Positions 55,401-63,910 of a stretch of 64,000 nucleotides of DNA are shown piece by piece. Position 1 is the first letter of the stretch, and each line of letters opens with the position of its first letter. Both the position numbers and the translations under genes were made by a program. Below the pieces are notes generated by a model. It was not told the DNA's origin, ran no database searches, and was given only the letters and a program-made list of their open reading frames with translations. The stretch is from a virus: positions 20,578 to 84,577 of IMG/VR virus record IMGVR_UViG_3300030107_007800, one strand, 5' to 3'.

Positions 55401-56875
55401 CTGGACCCACCAAGGGCAAATCAAAAGGAGTGGCAAACGTTTTTGGGGGACCAGATGGGGCAGTTAGTAGTGAACTTATTGAAGCATCAACCATAGCAAT
55501 AGATCCAAATGCTATCGGAAGCCAATATGATTTGGGTCCCGCTGGTGGAGAAGGACCTAATATTTTTAATTCTAAAATAAATCCTAGTCAACTTTTGTTA
55601 ACAATAACACAACAAAACGCATTTGATTTTCTTGATGATAAAACATGGAAGTGGAAACATTACGTTATGGATTTTGGTTACAGCTCCTTCAAATCAGAAT
55701 ATCAAAAATTTATGGGCTCCGGAGGCAACGCAGACGGTACAGGCTATAGCAACAAGCCTTTGAAAGTAGCTCCAAATCAAGTAAAATGCTTAATGTCAAA
55801 TCTGGACTACACTAAGCCATTTTCTGTTGGCGTTTTTAACGAATTAATATTAAAAATATATGACACAAAGCCGGGAGTTTATTCAAATCTTACCGAGGGT
55901 GATACAAAACAATTCTATGTATCTACCAATATGTACGGGGAGGAAAAGGTGATAAGTGAGCCCAATAGAAAAGTTATATATGAAACGCCCGAGTTCTTAT
56001 CCTTCTTCTTAATGAATTTTAAAAATCTAGTAGAACTGCAAGCACTTGTGGCATATGAAGACACTTATGAAACAAGCATATCTCCCATCGCCGGATTTGA
56101 TGTAGATAAGGAACTTGGCTATAATGTCAATGCGCCTATATGGAAGAAAATGGATTATGAAATGTATGAAAAGTTGCTGAAAGATGTTCAAACAATTCCC
56201 GGAGGAGGGCAAAGAAATATTTTAGTTAGGCTTGTTCCGTATGAGAAAGATCTTTATGGCGTCAAAAGATATCCAATTATGGAATTGCCAATATATAATA
56301 TGCACTTTATAATAGATCTTTCTGAATACAATGTGGGTGCGGTGTACTTCCCGGATCCAGTTGTAATAGAAGAATTAGACCCCGATGAAGCAGGAGCCAC
56401 CGAATATGAGGGCTTTATTCCTGTTGGTGTTGGCACAACCTTATTCGGAGAAAGTGTCACGACAGGTATGATGCCCGAAATGATATTAGAAACGGATGAA
56501 GGATGGGTCGGCGGTTTTGCCGGGGGTGTCGATGTGGGTACCGGCGCAGGCGTTGTTGGAGGCGAACCGGGCACCAGCCCAGTCGTGCAAGCGGGACAGG
56601 GAGGTCTTGTTGGAATTGCTGGCGCAGGCGCAGGTCAAGAGGGACCTAAGCTGGGACCCCTCGGCGACCCAGACGCGGACGGCGGCGGCGTTCCGTTGAT
56701 GCAGAAGGGCATTTTCTCATTCTTAAAAACTTCCTCACAACTCGCAGGAAGACTCGGGGTCACATCGGAGACTATAAGCACGGCGGCAGCCCCTGCCGCA
56801 CCGGTTGAACAACAGGGAATGAAAGAGGCAGATCAAGCAGCAATGAAAGCGACAACTGAACAATCGCAATATTAG
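52499..56875 (+). CDS. Large virion protein (1458 residues) with Gly/Pro-rich tail
   Basis: No known domain is recognised. The N terminus (about 50-230) is beta-rich (MNVNIVLSIDISFDVSKS). A collagen-like A-P-A-G-P-A-G-P-T-K-G-K stretch occurs at about residue 963, and residues about 1330-1410 are rich in Gly, Ala and Pro and are probably flexible. The C-terminal tail is Ala/Gln/Glu-rich. It lies between two other large tail proteins, with an ATG overlapping the previous stop by one base. A fibre or baseplate-periphery component is most likely. An enzyme is not suggested by any motif. Confidence 0.58.
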   Translation: MATAGYKLPKVNFLSISLAGGNDLLRKNDEPHTRQASEMADALFGTGATTSSLEEDYTTPSIMNVNIVLSIDISFDVSKSNLYSMFFKDDFTKYLKIRVVQSTGTFTEAIANNVNSYLRPGGIIDSESPVVMGGVGSSPSVVVQNLDLPEYDGKSPELTQDLAFSTSMRYDSEGNKVYTFTYPVTFQVPESEGGTDVEQLSYFVHSYINIEQYKIESGYFEDFQIPEAIVDNLVMGEVNQVQVIRNGSINNYSQVFYKSPLDDNGLPRLPEPDDDLEIWTGPIHYHGPQNPGPKGYIGYMAGSPGADMGPFLGYTTVFNGTIKDFRTLKQLEKLQFNYSLFSNTWFNEKTTRNMYNNQQALKQYMSRENPYFSDTDGHTTLKDLQLANLKLMSETKGRAPIFSDLYTAMDGSGNTRFLFAFNVKEALKSNSAFPALLDHIFEGYGDAEGLVEDFINNKVITSFKILRHRVHEENPAMATVDKKEIIENEEPKLVCESSDDNSGKLKIDKQENDAGETLGTIAEIDLHLAEVEQNANIIFGLRHYTGTDLQTPIDGDYMYSIEIKMNDPLIPWMEGKIKILETLLYGAEDNEEDGGFSGYADMVSSDPKYYNSYTDRFTQEGIEKIEHPDSPYKTVNDYSYASSKIVSFFTVLDNFLFFRDELPALYHFLYAISSPAFGNPSGVNQVLKVMENIYSKVLNVFSSASGYKKAVDSQHVGADQQLAAGREPKRDFVISHLFPQVIKGEINHSTGYDYISIEDTIKEDTLPSKGLKRLSRTQLETRANMEETKFFTNVLSDYDIVIPEFPLAFDPNNWMQEYGGAVDPEDYNVLFNEAKQKEGILLNAGDTVLNNKYAFFSPSLVNFAGEEPINLLNGGSLNSDMRDTNNAMLNAIRYNLTKQNDYDYPDPGSEVATGRIKTLPLGLNLLAGNTTPEVVVTDDVSDLKYDLLNILNQRQTTVRIPKAPAGPAGPTKGKSKGVANVFGGPDGAVSSELIEASTIAIDPNAIGSQYDLGPAGGEGPNIFNSKINPSQLLLTITQQNAFDFLDDKTWKWKHYVMDFGYSSFKSEYQKFMGSGGNADGTGYSNKPLKVAPNQVKCLMSNLDYTKPFSVGVFNELILKIYDTKPGVYSNLTEGDTKQFYVSTNMYGEEKVISEPNRKVIYETPEFLSFFLMNFKNLVELQALVAYEDTYETSISPIAGFDVDKELGYNVNAPIWKKMDYEMYEKLLKDVQTIPGGGQRNILVRLVPYEKDLYGVKRYPIMELPIYNMHFIIDLSEYNVGAVYFPDPVVIEELDPDEAGATEYEGFIPVGVGTTLFGESVTTGMMPEMILETDEGWVGGFAGGVDVGTGAGVVGGEPGTSPVVQAGQGGLVGIAGAGAGQEGPKLGPLGDPDADGGGVPLMQKGIFSFLKTSSQLAGRLGVTSETISTAAAPAAPVEQQGMKEADQAAMKATTEQSQY

Positions 56876-56886
56876 GGATAATTGAA

Positions 56887-59800
56887 ATGGTAGATGAAAG
56901 AATAAGAAATGAATATTCAAACAGATATGCGCTGGTGGTACCAAATGCCGGATATTATTCTTCCACCACATCCGGCAACACGGCAAATAACAAAATAAAC
57001 CTTTCTATGACTCCCTCCGACTTTCGTTTGGTTGCCGACCCCTTCCGACAGGCAGTAGGGAAAGTGTGGACACTCAGACCGGCAATCGAAGCGGGAGAAG
57101 AAGTAGCTGGCACTAATAATGTTAGATTTCTTGGAAAAACGGATAAATTTAGCATTCCCACTCCATATCAAGCCTCATTCGGCTCCTTGGAGGATATGAA
57201 ATATAAAGATGTATCCGATTTGTGGAATAACGATGTTTTTACAAAGGGTATGTACCCAGATTCATTAAATTTGAAAAGATCTGTAACCAGAATTCAAATG
57301 TTTTTTGGAGCACCAGATTACTCTGTTTATGGCGTGGCTGACCAAGCTGCCTCTTCTCTTATGGCAAAGACAACTTTCTTGGCTATGATAACTGATATGG
57401 AAAGAAAAAATCAAGATTCTGCCTACACAATAACCTTTAAAGGCGAAGATGGGCTTTTCGAAGGAGATCAAGTTGATTATCCAATAGTTTTCAATCTCAA
57501 TACCGGTTTTGGTGGCGCTCCATATAACTATGCTTCGATGCTTTCTTTCAATCAACCAGCAAGTCCAAAGTATTCGGATATTAGTTTGATGGATGTTATG
57601 ATAGAGCCACTGTCTTCCAATGCTAACAAGATAGCCAACCACCAATCAGCTCGCGAAAATGCGACTTCTATTATGGGAGCCGCAATATTTAAGGCAGGTC
57701 AACAATCGAGGTTGAGAAATTATTATAATTTCTTTTCGGACACATATGCATTTCCAAGCGAAGATAATACTAAAAAAGTGGATAAAAATGATACTTATTT
57801 GGATTATGCGTTTGCTATGCCCCTTCCCATGTCTCCGAGAGCATTGTCTCTTACTAACGAGGTGGTAAATAAAACGGATATTGTTGTGGACATAAATCCG
57901 CAATATAATTATTATTCTAAATTTTATGAAAAATCTAATAAAGACAGGAATCAATTGTGGGCATCGTCTGACGGGCAATCTTATAGGATTGACCCTCAAG
58001 ATTTGCCACTAATTTATCAAGTGCCACTTGATGAAGATAACACCCCGTCTTTAGACACGGATAGTGAAAAATCAAAGTTTAGATTCGAAAATTTCGGACA
58101 TAGAATAATGAATTGCGGCTATGAGAGAAACTGGTTTCATTTTGCTAGGGATCAAAATATAATTCTAGACCAAAACAGCCCTCAGTTTTTGGATAAATAC
58201 AATAACGTAAAAAGGCAATTTCCTTGGTATGTTGATTTGCGATTCAATTGCGATACAAATAGAGAATTCACAACCCTTTTTACTGAAACTGGAATGATGT
58301 ATAGGCTAATGTCTTCTATTATTGGAAATCTTTTTAGAGGCACCAATAATCATGTGAACTTTCCGGGAGGAGGAGCTAGCCCGAAGCCCTCAAAGGACGA
58401 CCCAATTCTTACTAAAGAATATTATGATAAACATGACAATAATTATGACGACACCCCGGAAAACAAAAGAGCGTCGATATGCAAAGGGGGTGTATATTCC
58501 ATAGAAAGCCATCGGAGCTTCTACCAGTTGATCCCCCCTGCATCTTCGGAGGACAAAGAAGCGATTGGCGACGATTTGGTTAGAATGGATTCTTCTGGAA
58601 CCAACTACCGAAGAGAGTATGATTTAAATAATTGGCTGGATCACTTTATTGAGTATATTGCTAAAGGCGAAGAAGCAATGAGTGCGGACTATATCGATCC
58701 CACTGTAAAAAGTCCATATTCCTCTTATGAAAAAATTCGTTTTTTTGATGGGGAAGACGAAACCATCAACGGGTATTACAATGATGCCAATACGCCAATA
58801 GAAGCTTTAAAGGTTTTAAACTTTATAGACAGATATCAAAGTGCCGTTAAGCTGCATCAAAGAAGTTATGCAGATATATTAGACGGTACAAAAGCCTACA
58901 CAGAAACTTTATTTTATAGAATACAAAAAGTTTATGTTGGAACTGATCGATTCCCCGGCACACCAGACGTCATTACTCAAAACATATGGCTTCCCAAACC
59001 TGTAGGCTTTGAAGAAGACCAGCAGATTATGAAATATATAGACACCCAGATACCATACGATCAAAACTGGGAATATACAATTTACGCTTATCAACTTGTT
59101 GTGGGATCTAGATATGGCTTTCAGTATACGTCATTTATTGGCAAAGATTCCTTGGCTGATGTATTGGCTGACCAATTTGGTATGACTAGTCCCAATAAGG
59201 TAAAGGCAGTCAAACTAGATCAAAGTTTTCGGCAAACCGCCAACGAAGAAGGTTACAACTACAGCGGTGGAGTTTCAGGCGGAACCGAAAGACTAGAGTC
59301 GTCAAACGAGGATGGGGTTGTTGACGCCCCTCAGAATTCACGATCTTATTTATGGAAGAGAGAGAATGGTGATCCCGGAAGACTAATACAAATGGACGCG
59401 ATCTGCGAACCAGAGGTTCGTTTGGTGGAAGTTCCAATTTATAAAAAAATTGTACGAATATCCGATGCACCATCAATTGCACCAGAAATAGACATAGTTC
59501 CTTTAAACAAGGAAAAGCATAAGATAAAAATCAACTTTTTACCTAGCACGGTGGACAGAGAAATGGAGCCGATATCTATTCTGGAACAGGACAAGTTCTT
59601 TTTTCATTATGTAAGGTTTGCTCAGAATAGAGATTTGCTTAAGTCTAACAAACTGTCGGAAATACTAGGTGATGATCATGATCTGCATCCTCAACCAAAT
59701 GCTCGCTATGTTGAACCAAAGTTGGCTTTTAAAAGCGATGACTATCCTGTACAATATGAGATATTTAGAAAATCTACGGCTCCTGAAAATTACCGAAGTT

Positions 59801-60408
59801 TCGGACAGAGCACAAAAACTATTTTGGATGCCAAAGAGGTTAGTTGTTATATTGATAAACTGGGTCACAATATAAAGTATTGGTACACTTTCCGTTCGAT
59901 TGACGTCCACGGAAATCCTTCAAACCCATCACCAGTTTATCAAGTAGAGATGGTGGAAAATTCTGGAGTGGTTTATCCTGTAATATCGATATATGAATTT
60001 CTGCCTGCAAAAAAAGGCATTAAAAGCAAATCATTTAAAAGATATTTAAAAATTGAGGCTGCACATCTTCAAGAGTTGTTGAACCTAAAAGAGTCAAATC
60101 TTGAGGACAAAGACACTGCCAAAGACTGTAGCCCAAAGTTAGGTATTCAAAGTCAAAGTGTTTTTAATAACAAGTTTAAGTTTAGAATAAGGTCGAAACA
60201 TACAGGGAAGGTTTTGGATTTGAACGTTCGGTTTAAAACTAGGCATATAGAGCCAGTAGAAGAAATAATAACATGTGGTCAAGAGGGCTCAACGGCACCG
60301 TCGACACACTCAGAGGCTGCTGCCGGTGAATCCCAGTCTAGTATCGAAAGTATGAAATCTGCTATGGAAAATGACACGCAGACTAAACATATTGTAACGT
60401 TCCCGTAA
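56887..60408 (+). CDS. Large virion protein (1173 residues) with FN3-like segment
   Basis: This long protein has an Asn/Ser-rich N terminus (NEYSNRYALVVPNAGYYSST) and no recognised enzyme motif. Residues about 953-1020 (YPVQYEIFRKSTAPENYRSF, then YTFRSIDVHGNPSNPS) have the strand pattern of a fibronectin type III/Ig-like domain, a fold often used in phage tails. The last 60 residues are polar and low-complexity. A short gap (11 bases) separates it from the previous gene. It probably forms part of a tail fibre or baseplate arm. A 109-base gap follows. Confidence 0.58.
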   Translation: MVDERIRNEYSNRYALVVPNAGYYSSTTSGNTANNKINLSMTPSDFRLVADPFRQAVGKVWTLRPAIEAGEEVAGTNNVRFLGKTDKFSIPTPYQASFGSLEDMKYKDVSDLWNNDVFTKGMYPDSLNLKRSVTRIQMFFGAPDYSVYGVADQAASSLMAKTTFLAMITDMERKNQDSAYTITFKGEDGLFEGDQVDYPIVFNLNTGFGGAPYNYASMLSFNQPASPKYSDISLMDVMIEPLSSNANKIANHQSARENATSIMGAAIFKAGQQSRLRNYYNFFSDTYAFPSEDNTKKVDKNDTYLDYAFAMPLPMSPRALSLTNEVVNKTDIVVDINPQYNYYSKFYEKSNKDRNQLWASSDGQSYRIDPQDLPLIYQVPLDEDNTPSLDTDSEKSKFRFENFGHRIMNCGYERNWFHFARDQNIILDQNSPQFLDKYNNVKRQFPWYVDLRFNCDTNREFTTLFTETGMMYRLMSSIIGNLFRGTNNHVNFPGGGASPKPSKDDPILTKEYYDKHDNNYDDTPENKRASICKGGVYSIESHRSFYQLIPPASSEDKEAIGDDLVRMDSSGTNYRREYDLNNWLDHFIEYIAKGEEAMSADYIDPTVKSPYSSYEKIRFFDGEDETINGYYNDANTPIEALKVLNFIDRYQSAVKLHQRSYADILDGTKAYTETLFYRIQKVYVGTDRFPGTPDVITQNIWLPKPVGFEEDQQIMKYIDTQIPYDQNWEYTIYAYQLVVGSRYGFQYTSFIGKDSLADVLADQFGMTSPNKVKAVKLDQSFRQTANEEGYNYSGGVSGGTERLESSNEDGVVDAPQNSRSYLWKRENGDPGRLIQMDAICEPEVRLVEVPIYKKIVRISDAPSIAPEIDIVPLNKEKHKIKINFLPSTVDREMEPISILEQDKFFFHYVRFAQNRDLLKSNKLSEILGDDHDLHPQPNARYVEPKLAFKSDDYPVQYEIFRKSTAPENYRSFGQSTKTILDAKEVSCYIDKLGHNIKYWYTFRSIDVHGNPSNPSPVYQVEMVENSGVVYPVISIYEFLPAKKGIKSKSFKRYLKIEAAHLQELLNLKESNLEDKDTAKDCSPKLGIQSQSVFNNKFKFRIRSKHTGKVLDLNVRFKTRHIEPVEEIITCGQEGSTAPSTHSEAAAGESQSSIESMKSAMENDTQTKHIVTFP

Positions 60409-60431
60409 TGCAAATATGTCTTAACATTTTA

Positions 60432-60452
60432 TTTAATTTAAGCTAAATTAAA
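60432..60452. repeat. AT-only inverted repeat (9-bp arms, 3-base loop)
   Basis: TTTAATTTA, AGC, TAAATTAAA form a perfect hairpin in the 60409-60517 gap. No T-run follows on the + strand, so it is not a typical intrinsic terminator. The gap also holds a TTAACA (60421-60426) 17 bases before TAAATT (60444-60449). Confidence 0.5.
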
Positions 60453-60460
60453 AAATATGA

Positions 60461-60469
60461 CTATTTATA
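60461..60469 (+). promoter_or_regulatory. CTATTTATA element upstream of the 60518 gene
   Basis: CTATTTATA is identical over 9 bases to the copy at 51509. It lies about 48 bases before the 60518 ATG, a distance suited to a promoter with a leader. Confidence 0.3.
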
Positions 60470-60517
60470 CAAAAGGCTAATTATAAAGGCAGTATAGACA
60501 TTTTAGGAGAAAAGTAA

Positions 60518-61462
60518 ATGGCTTTCTTAGACAACAGTGGAGATATTATTTTAGACGCAGTTCTTACCGATGCAGGAAGAGCTAGATTGGCAAGGGGAGA
60601 CGGATCTTTCAAAATTGTAAAATACGCTTTTGCCGATGACGAAATCGATTATTCAAAGTACAATAAAGACCACCCTAGCGGTTCTGCATATTTTGATATT
60701 GATGTTTTGACAACTCCTGTCATAGAAGCTTTGACCAACAACACTTCAACTATGAAAAACAAGCTTATGTCCATACCAAAGACAAATCTGCTTTATTTGC
60801 CCGTCATTAAACTCAACGAAGAAGCCGGTGTAGGCGAAGAACGAACCAACTCTGGGGGACCCATTCCTTCCACTTATGTAGTTTGTGTCGATACGAATAC
60901 AGATAATGCTGTGAATAGTGGAGACCCAACCACAGATGGCACTAAGGTGAAGGGAATCTTCAACTCTGGAGATGGAACAACTGAATCAAGATTCATAGCG
61001 GTCGATCAAGGCTTAAATACAACTGCTATATCAAAAGAGTTTACCATTGACCCAACCTTAAAAGAGACACAATATATTGTTGAAATTGATAACAGATTAG
61101 GGTATATAGTGTCTCCAGATAGCCAAGGAAACCAACAAGCATATTCCTTCTTGGATGATGATAACATAGCTAGTTACAGTTTCTCGGTGGGGGATGGGGA
61201 TATGGTGGATACAATGTCCGCCGGTTCCGACAGTCCAATTCAGGGTCCTAGAGGTACAAGGCTTAAATTTAGAGTAGCGCCCTCTATTGAGTTGAATTCG
61301 AGCACTTATTTGTTTACATTGCTTGGAACTAGCGGCAATAGCTATTTATACGGCGGCACCTCTAATAACTATAGGAGAATTGACAGCAATATAACGATTA
61401 CTGGCGCAACAACTGGATATAGAATTAATATACCGATATCGTTTATAAAATACCAATCATAA
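60518..61462 (+). CDS. Virion protein sharing the YAF-DD module
   Basis: This 314-residue protein has the N-terminal module L-T-D-A-G-R-A-R-L-A-R-G followed by K-Y-A-F-A-D-D-E-I-D-Y, shared with the protein at 51522. A beta-rich region follows (TKVKGIFNSGDGTTES and PRGTRLKFRVAP), and it ends in a short beta-strand segment. AGGAG at 60505-60509 serves the ATG. It is the first gene after the 109-base gap, so a promoter may lie just upstream. It is probably a fibre/baseplate-linked protein, followed by a paralogous pair of virion genes. Confidence 0.62.
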   Translation: MAFLDNSGDIILDAVLTDAGRARLARGDGSFKIVKYAFADDEIDYSKYNKDHPSGSAYFDIDVLTTPVIEALTNNTSTMKNKLMSIPKTNLLYLPVIKLNEEAGVGEERTNSGGPIPSTYVVCVDTNTDNAVNSGDPTTDGTKVKGIFNSGDGTTESRFIAVDQGLNTTAISKEFTIDPTLKETQYIVEIDNRLGYIVSPDSQGNQQAYSFLDDDNIASYSFSVGDGDMVDTMSAGSDSPIQGPRGTRLKFRVAPSIELNSSTYLFTLLGTSGNSYLYGGTSNNYRRIDSNITITGATTGYRINIPISFIKYQS

Positions 61463-61477
61463 AGTGAGTAAAAAATT

Positions 61478-62695
61478 ATGGCAACAAGTTTCAAAAATTT
61501 CTTAAATAACGATGTAACATCAACCAGAACGCTTCTGCACGAAGCGATACCTGTTACAGGCTCAATAGTTTCTGGTACGTACAACGACCCTGCGATTGTT
61601 TATTCTGGATCGCTCGCCGACAATAATGTCAAAAATTATTCCCATGGTATGTTCCAGTCCGTATATGATTACCCCTATTTGAGTTCGTCGGCAAATCACA
61701 TTTTTGACATCACTGTTGGGTATTCTAACGATTCAGGACTGTCATCTTCCGCAAACGTACAAAATTCCGACAAAATCAATATTTATAGCCAAATGGCGCA
61801 AATGTTGGTAGGTCATGATTCTGATGGCAACGTGAGAAACTTTGATCAAGATGGAGACCTTACAGGCGGCGTGAAATTGACCGCTTGTTACTTTTTGAAT
61901 TTTGCTAGACTTCTCCAGAAAGACGAGATTAAGAAGGGTAGTTTTAGCTTGGTCTTAGGATCTAGTAGTTCGTTTATGCTATCAGCCTCTGCGGATGCTG
62001 GTCATAACGGATCTGCACCATTCTATCCCCATTCGAACTCGCAACCTAATTCAACTTCCGCTGGCATAGTCATAACTGACTCTAACGCTCAGAATTCATA
62101 CAAGATAAACTCACCGGCAGGTGAATATGCGATATTATATGCGTCTGGGTCAAAAACAACCCCCACCACAAAAGCAGGGCTACTATATTATCAGGCAGGC
62201 GTGGCTGTCTTAACCGCCTCTGTCTTCCAAGCCACTGATACGCAATCTGGTAATGATGCGGGTGGGCAAGCTCTCGCATTAGTTGATAGTGCTCCTATTG
62301 AAATGACTCTAAATCCAGATACTTTGCATCCCGGAAGTGCATATAAGCAAAATGTTAATCAAATGTTGAAAAATGTATCAATATCCGGATCAGCCGATGC
62401 ATTTAGGCACAGACTCTTTGATTTGGATTTTAACAACACGACAGAATTAAATTCAACAATTTATTTCTGCCGAGCCGGACACAATGAATTTAACTATAGT
62501 TCAAATCCCAGCTATATTGATAGCGCAAGTAAAATAAGAGTTAAAAATAGTAGCTTGGACCAACCAGTCTCTTATATAACAACAGTGGGTCTTTATTCCG
62601 CAGATAATGAGCTTTTGGCTGTAGCAAAAGTGTCCGAACCGCTCAAGAAAACTCCCGATACGGAGCTGACATTGAGGGTTAGGCTAGACTACTAG
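61478..62695 (+). CDS. Virion protein, paralogue 1
   Basis: This 405-residue protein shares several blocks with the next gene: K-K-G-S-F-S-L-V-L-G in the middle, G-V-A-V-L-T-A-S, F-N-N-T-T-E-L-N-S-T-I and a C-terminal ITTVGLYSADNELLAVAKVS. Composition rich in Ser, Thr, Asn and Gly fits a beta-structured tail protein. A weak ribosome site (AGTGAG) precedes the ATG. No enzyme motif is seen. A fibre, adhesin or baseplate-arm role is likely. Confidence 0.66.
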   Translation: MATSFKNFLNNDVTSTRTLLHEAIPVTGSIVSGTYNDPAIVYSGSLADNNVKNYSHGMFQSVYDYPYLSSSANHIFDITVGYSNDSGLSSSANVQNSDKINIYSQMAQMLVGHDSDGNVRNFDQDGDLTGGVKLTACYFLNFARLLQKDEIKKGSFSLVLGSSSSFMLSASADAGHNGSAPFYPHSNSQPNSTSAGIVITDSNAQNSYKINSPAGEYAILYASGSKTTPTTKAGLLYYQAGVAVLTASVFQATDTQSGNDAGGQALALVDSAPIEMTLNPDTLHPGSAYKQNVNQMLKNVSISGSADAFRHRLFDLDFNNTTELNSTIYFCRAGHNEFNYSSNPSYIDSASKIRVKNSSLDQPVSYITTVGLYSADNELLAVAKVSEPLKKTPDTELTLRVRLDY

Positions 62696-62697
62696 GC

Positions 62698-62703
62698 AGG
62701 AGG
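62698..62703 (+). promoter_or_regulatory. Strong ribosome-binding site for a GTG start
   Basis: AGGAGG at 62698-62703 is 7 bases before GTG 62711. It decides for that start in the absence of an ATG nearby. Confidence 0.75.
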
Positions 62704-62710
62704 ACTACCT

Positions 62711-63886
62711 GTGCCTTATTATCAATTCTCCCCTGACGACATTATAAGAAATACCGTTGTAACTTTTCCTAAAACTAGTTTCTTTATTTACGGGGGTGTT
62801 ACCTATCATAATAACCAACCATACAATCAGGGCGAATTAACTAGCGATAATGTTAAGCACATACCTCCGGGTTTTGTTAGTTTGTATGAATATAACGTTG
62901 ATAGACCATCTGGGCAACTAATATATCCATTTATAACCAAACAAGGTTCTTTAACAACTTTCAAGACAATATCTACAAAAACTTTTAATGAAGATTTTCA
63001 ATACGGCGACATTATGACGGGTAGTTATCCGTTATCAGCTAGTATAACTAGGCAATACTATAGTATTGAGGATACGTCTAGACCAAGAATCGATGCGTTA
63101 AAAAATACTATGAATTTCTATAGAGCCAATAGCGAACACCACGCCTACTCATCTGACAGTGGCACAGGGTGGAACAAGGGGGTTCAAGCTCTCAATTTGA
63201 TCAGCATACCTTCAATATTTTTTGGGTCTCAAATAAAAAAAGGATCTTTAGAATTAAATTTTTATGTCTCTGGAACGCTTATTGGAACTTTGCAGGACCA
63301 TAGGAGAAATGGGGAATTGATTCAAACAGGTCCAGAGGGTAGCGTTGGATCTGGGTCTGTAGCAGGTGTCGCATTGTACAATGAGGGGTTTTTGCTGCTA
63401 ACTGGATCATGGGATTTGGACGATGATCACACTGAAAGATATCTTGGTCCGAGCACTACACCCCAAGCTCCCGCTTGGATCTATTTTGGAGTAGGGGCAC
63501 AAGACGCAATAACAATACCAAGCCAAGAATCAGCTTGGGCGCTTGATTTTAGAGGTACTACAAAGACACAAGTGGTAACAATGTTTGCCAATGCGCCCAA
63601 AGGAAGAATAAATCATTCAAATAATTCAACTTATTCTAAATATGGGGACGCGACAACAGCCTCAACGGGTTCCTTGTATTATAGTGAGCCAAGAGGTGTT
63701 AGAATAAAGAATATTGTTAGCGCATCTTATATAGATGAAGATCCTCAATTTGCAAAAGAAACATATATTTCCAAAGTTGGTATATATGATGAAAATAAAA
63801 ACTTAATTGGCATTGCTAAGGTCGCAACCCCAGTCAGAAAAACCGAACAAAGAGACCTTACTTTCAAACTAAAGCTTGACATCTAA
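62711..63886 (+). CDS. Virion protein, paralogue 2
   Basis: This 391-residue protein is similar in build to the preceding gene: K-K-G-S-L-E-L-N-F, G-V-A-L-Y-N-E-G-F-L-L-L-T-G-S and the C-terminal block ISKVGIYDENKNLIGIAKVA that parallels ITTVGLYSADNELLAVAKVS. The N-terminal third differs, so the two may attach at different sites but share a C-terminal domain. The start is GTG with a strong AGGAGG. It ends 24 bases before the RuvC-like ATG, and its last codons contain the TTGACA of the following promoter. Confidence 0.68.
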   Translation: MPYYQFSPDDIIRNTVVTFPKTSFFIYGGVTYHNNQPYNQGELTSDNVKHIPPGFVSLYEYNVDRPSGQLIYPFITKQGSLTTFKTISTKTFNEDFQYGDIMTGSYPLSASITRQYYSIEDTSRPRIDALKNTMNFYRANSEHHAYSSDSGTGWNKGVQALNLISIPSIFFGSQIKKGSLELNFYVSGTLIGTLQDHRRNGELIQTGPEGSVGSGSVAGVALYNEGFLLLTGSWDLDDDHTERYLGPSTTPQAPAWIYFGVGAQDAITIPSQESAWALDFRGTTKTQVVTMFANAPKGRINHSNNSTYSKYGDATTASTGSLYYSEPRGVRIKNIVSASYIDEDPQFAKETYISKVGIYDENKNLIGIAKVATPVRKTEQRDLTFKLKLDI

Positions 63887-63904
63887 CAGAAACCCTGCTA
63901 CATT
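63876..63904 (+). promoter_or_regulatory. Sigma70-like promoter before the RuvC-like gene
   Basis: A perfect TTGACA (63876-63881), a 17-base spacer and TACATT (63899-63904, 4 of 6 to TATAAT). The expected start of transcription falls at about 63911, on the ATG itself. Confidence 0.55.
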
Positions 63905-63910
63905 CCTCCT

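Noticed and set aside
60432-60452. Hairpin as a rho-independent terminator
   Set aside because: The stem is only A/T and no T-run follows on the + strand.
60462-60469. TATAAATA on the - strand as a T4-type late promoter
   Set aside because: It would point away from all genes, because every supported gene is on the + strand. It was kept only as part of the CTATTTATA observation.
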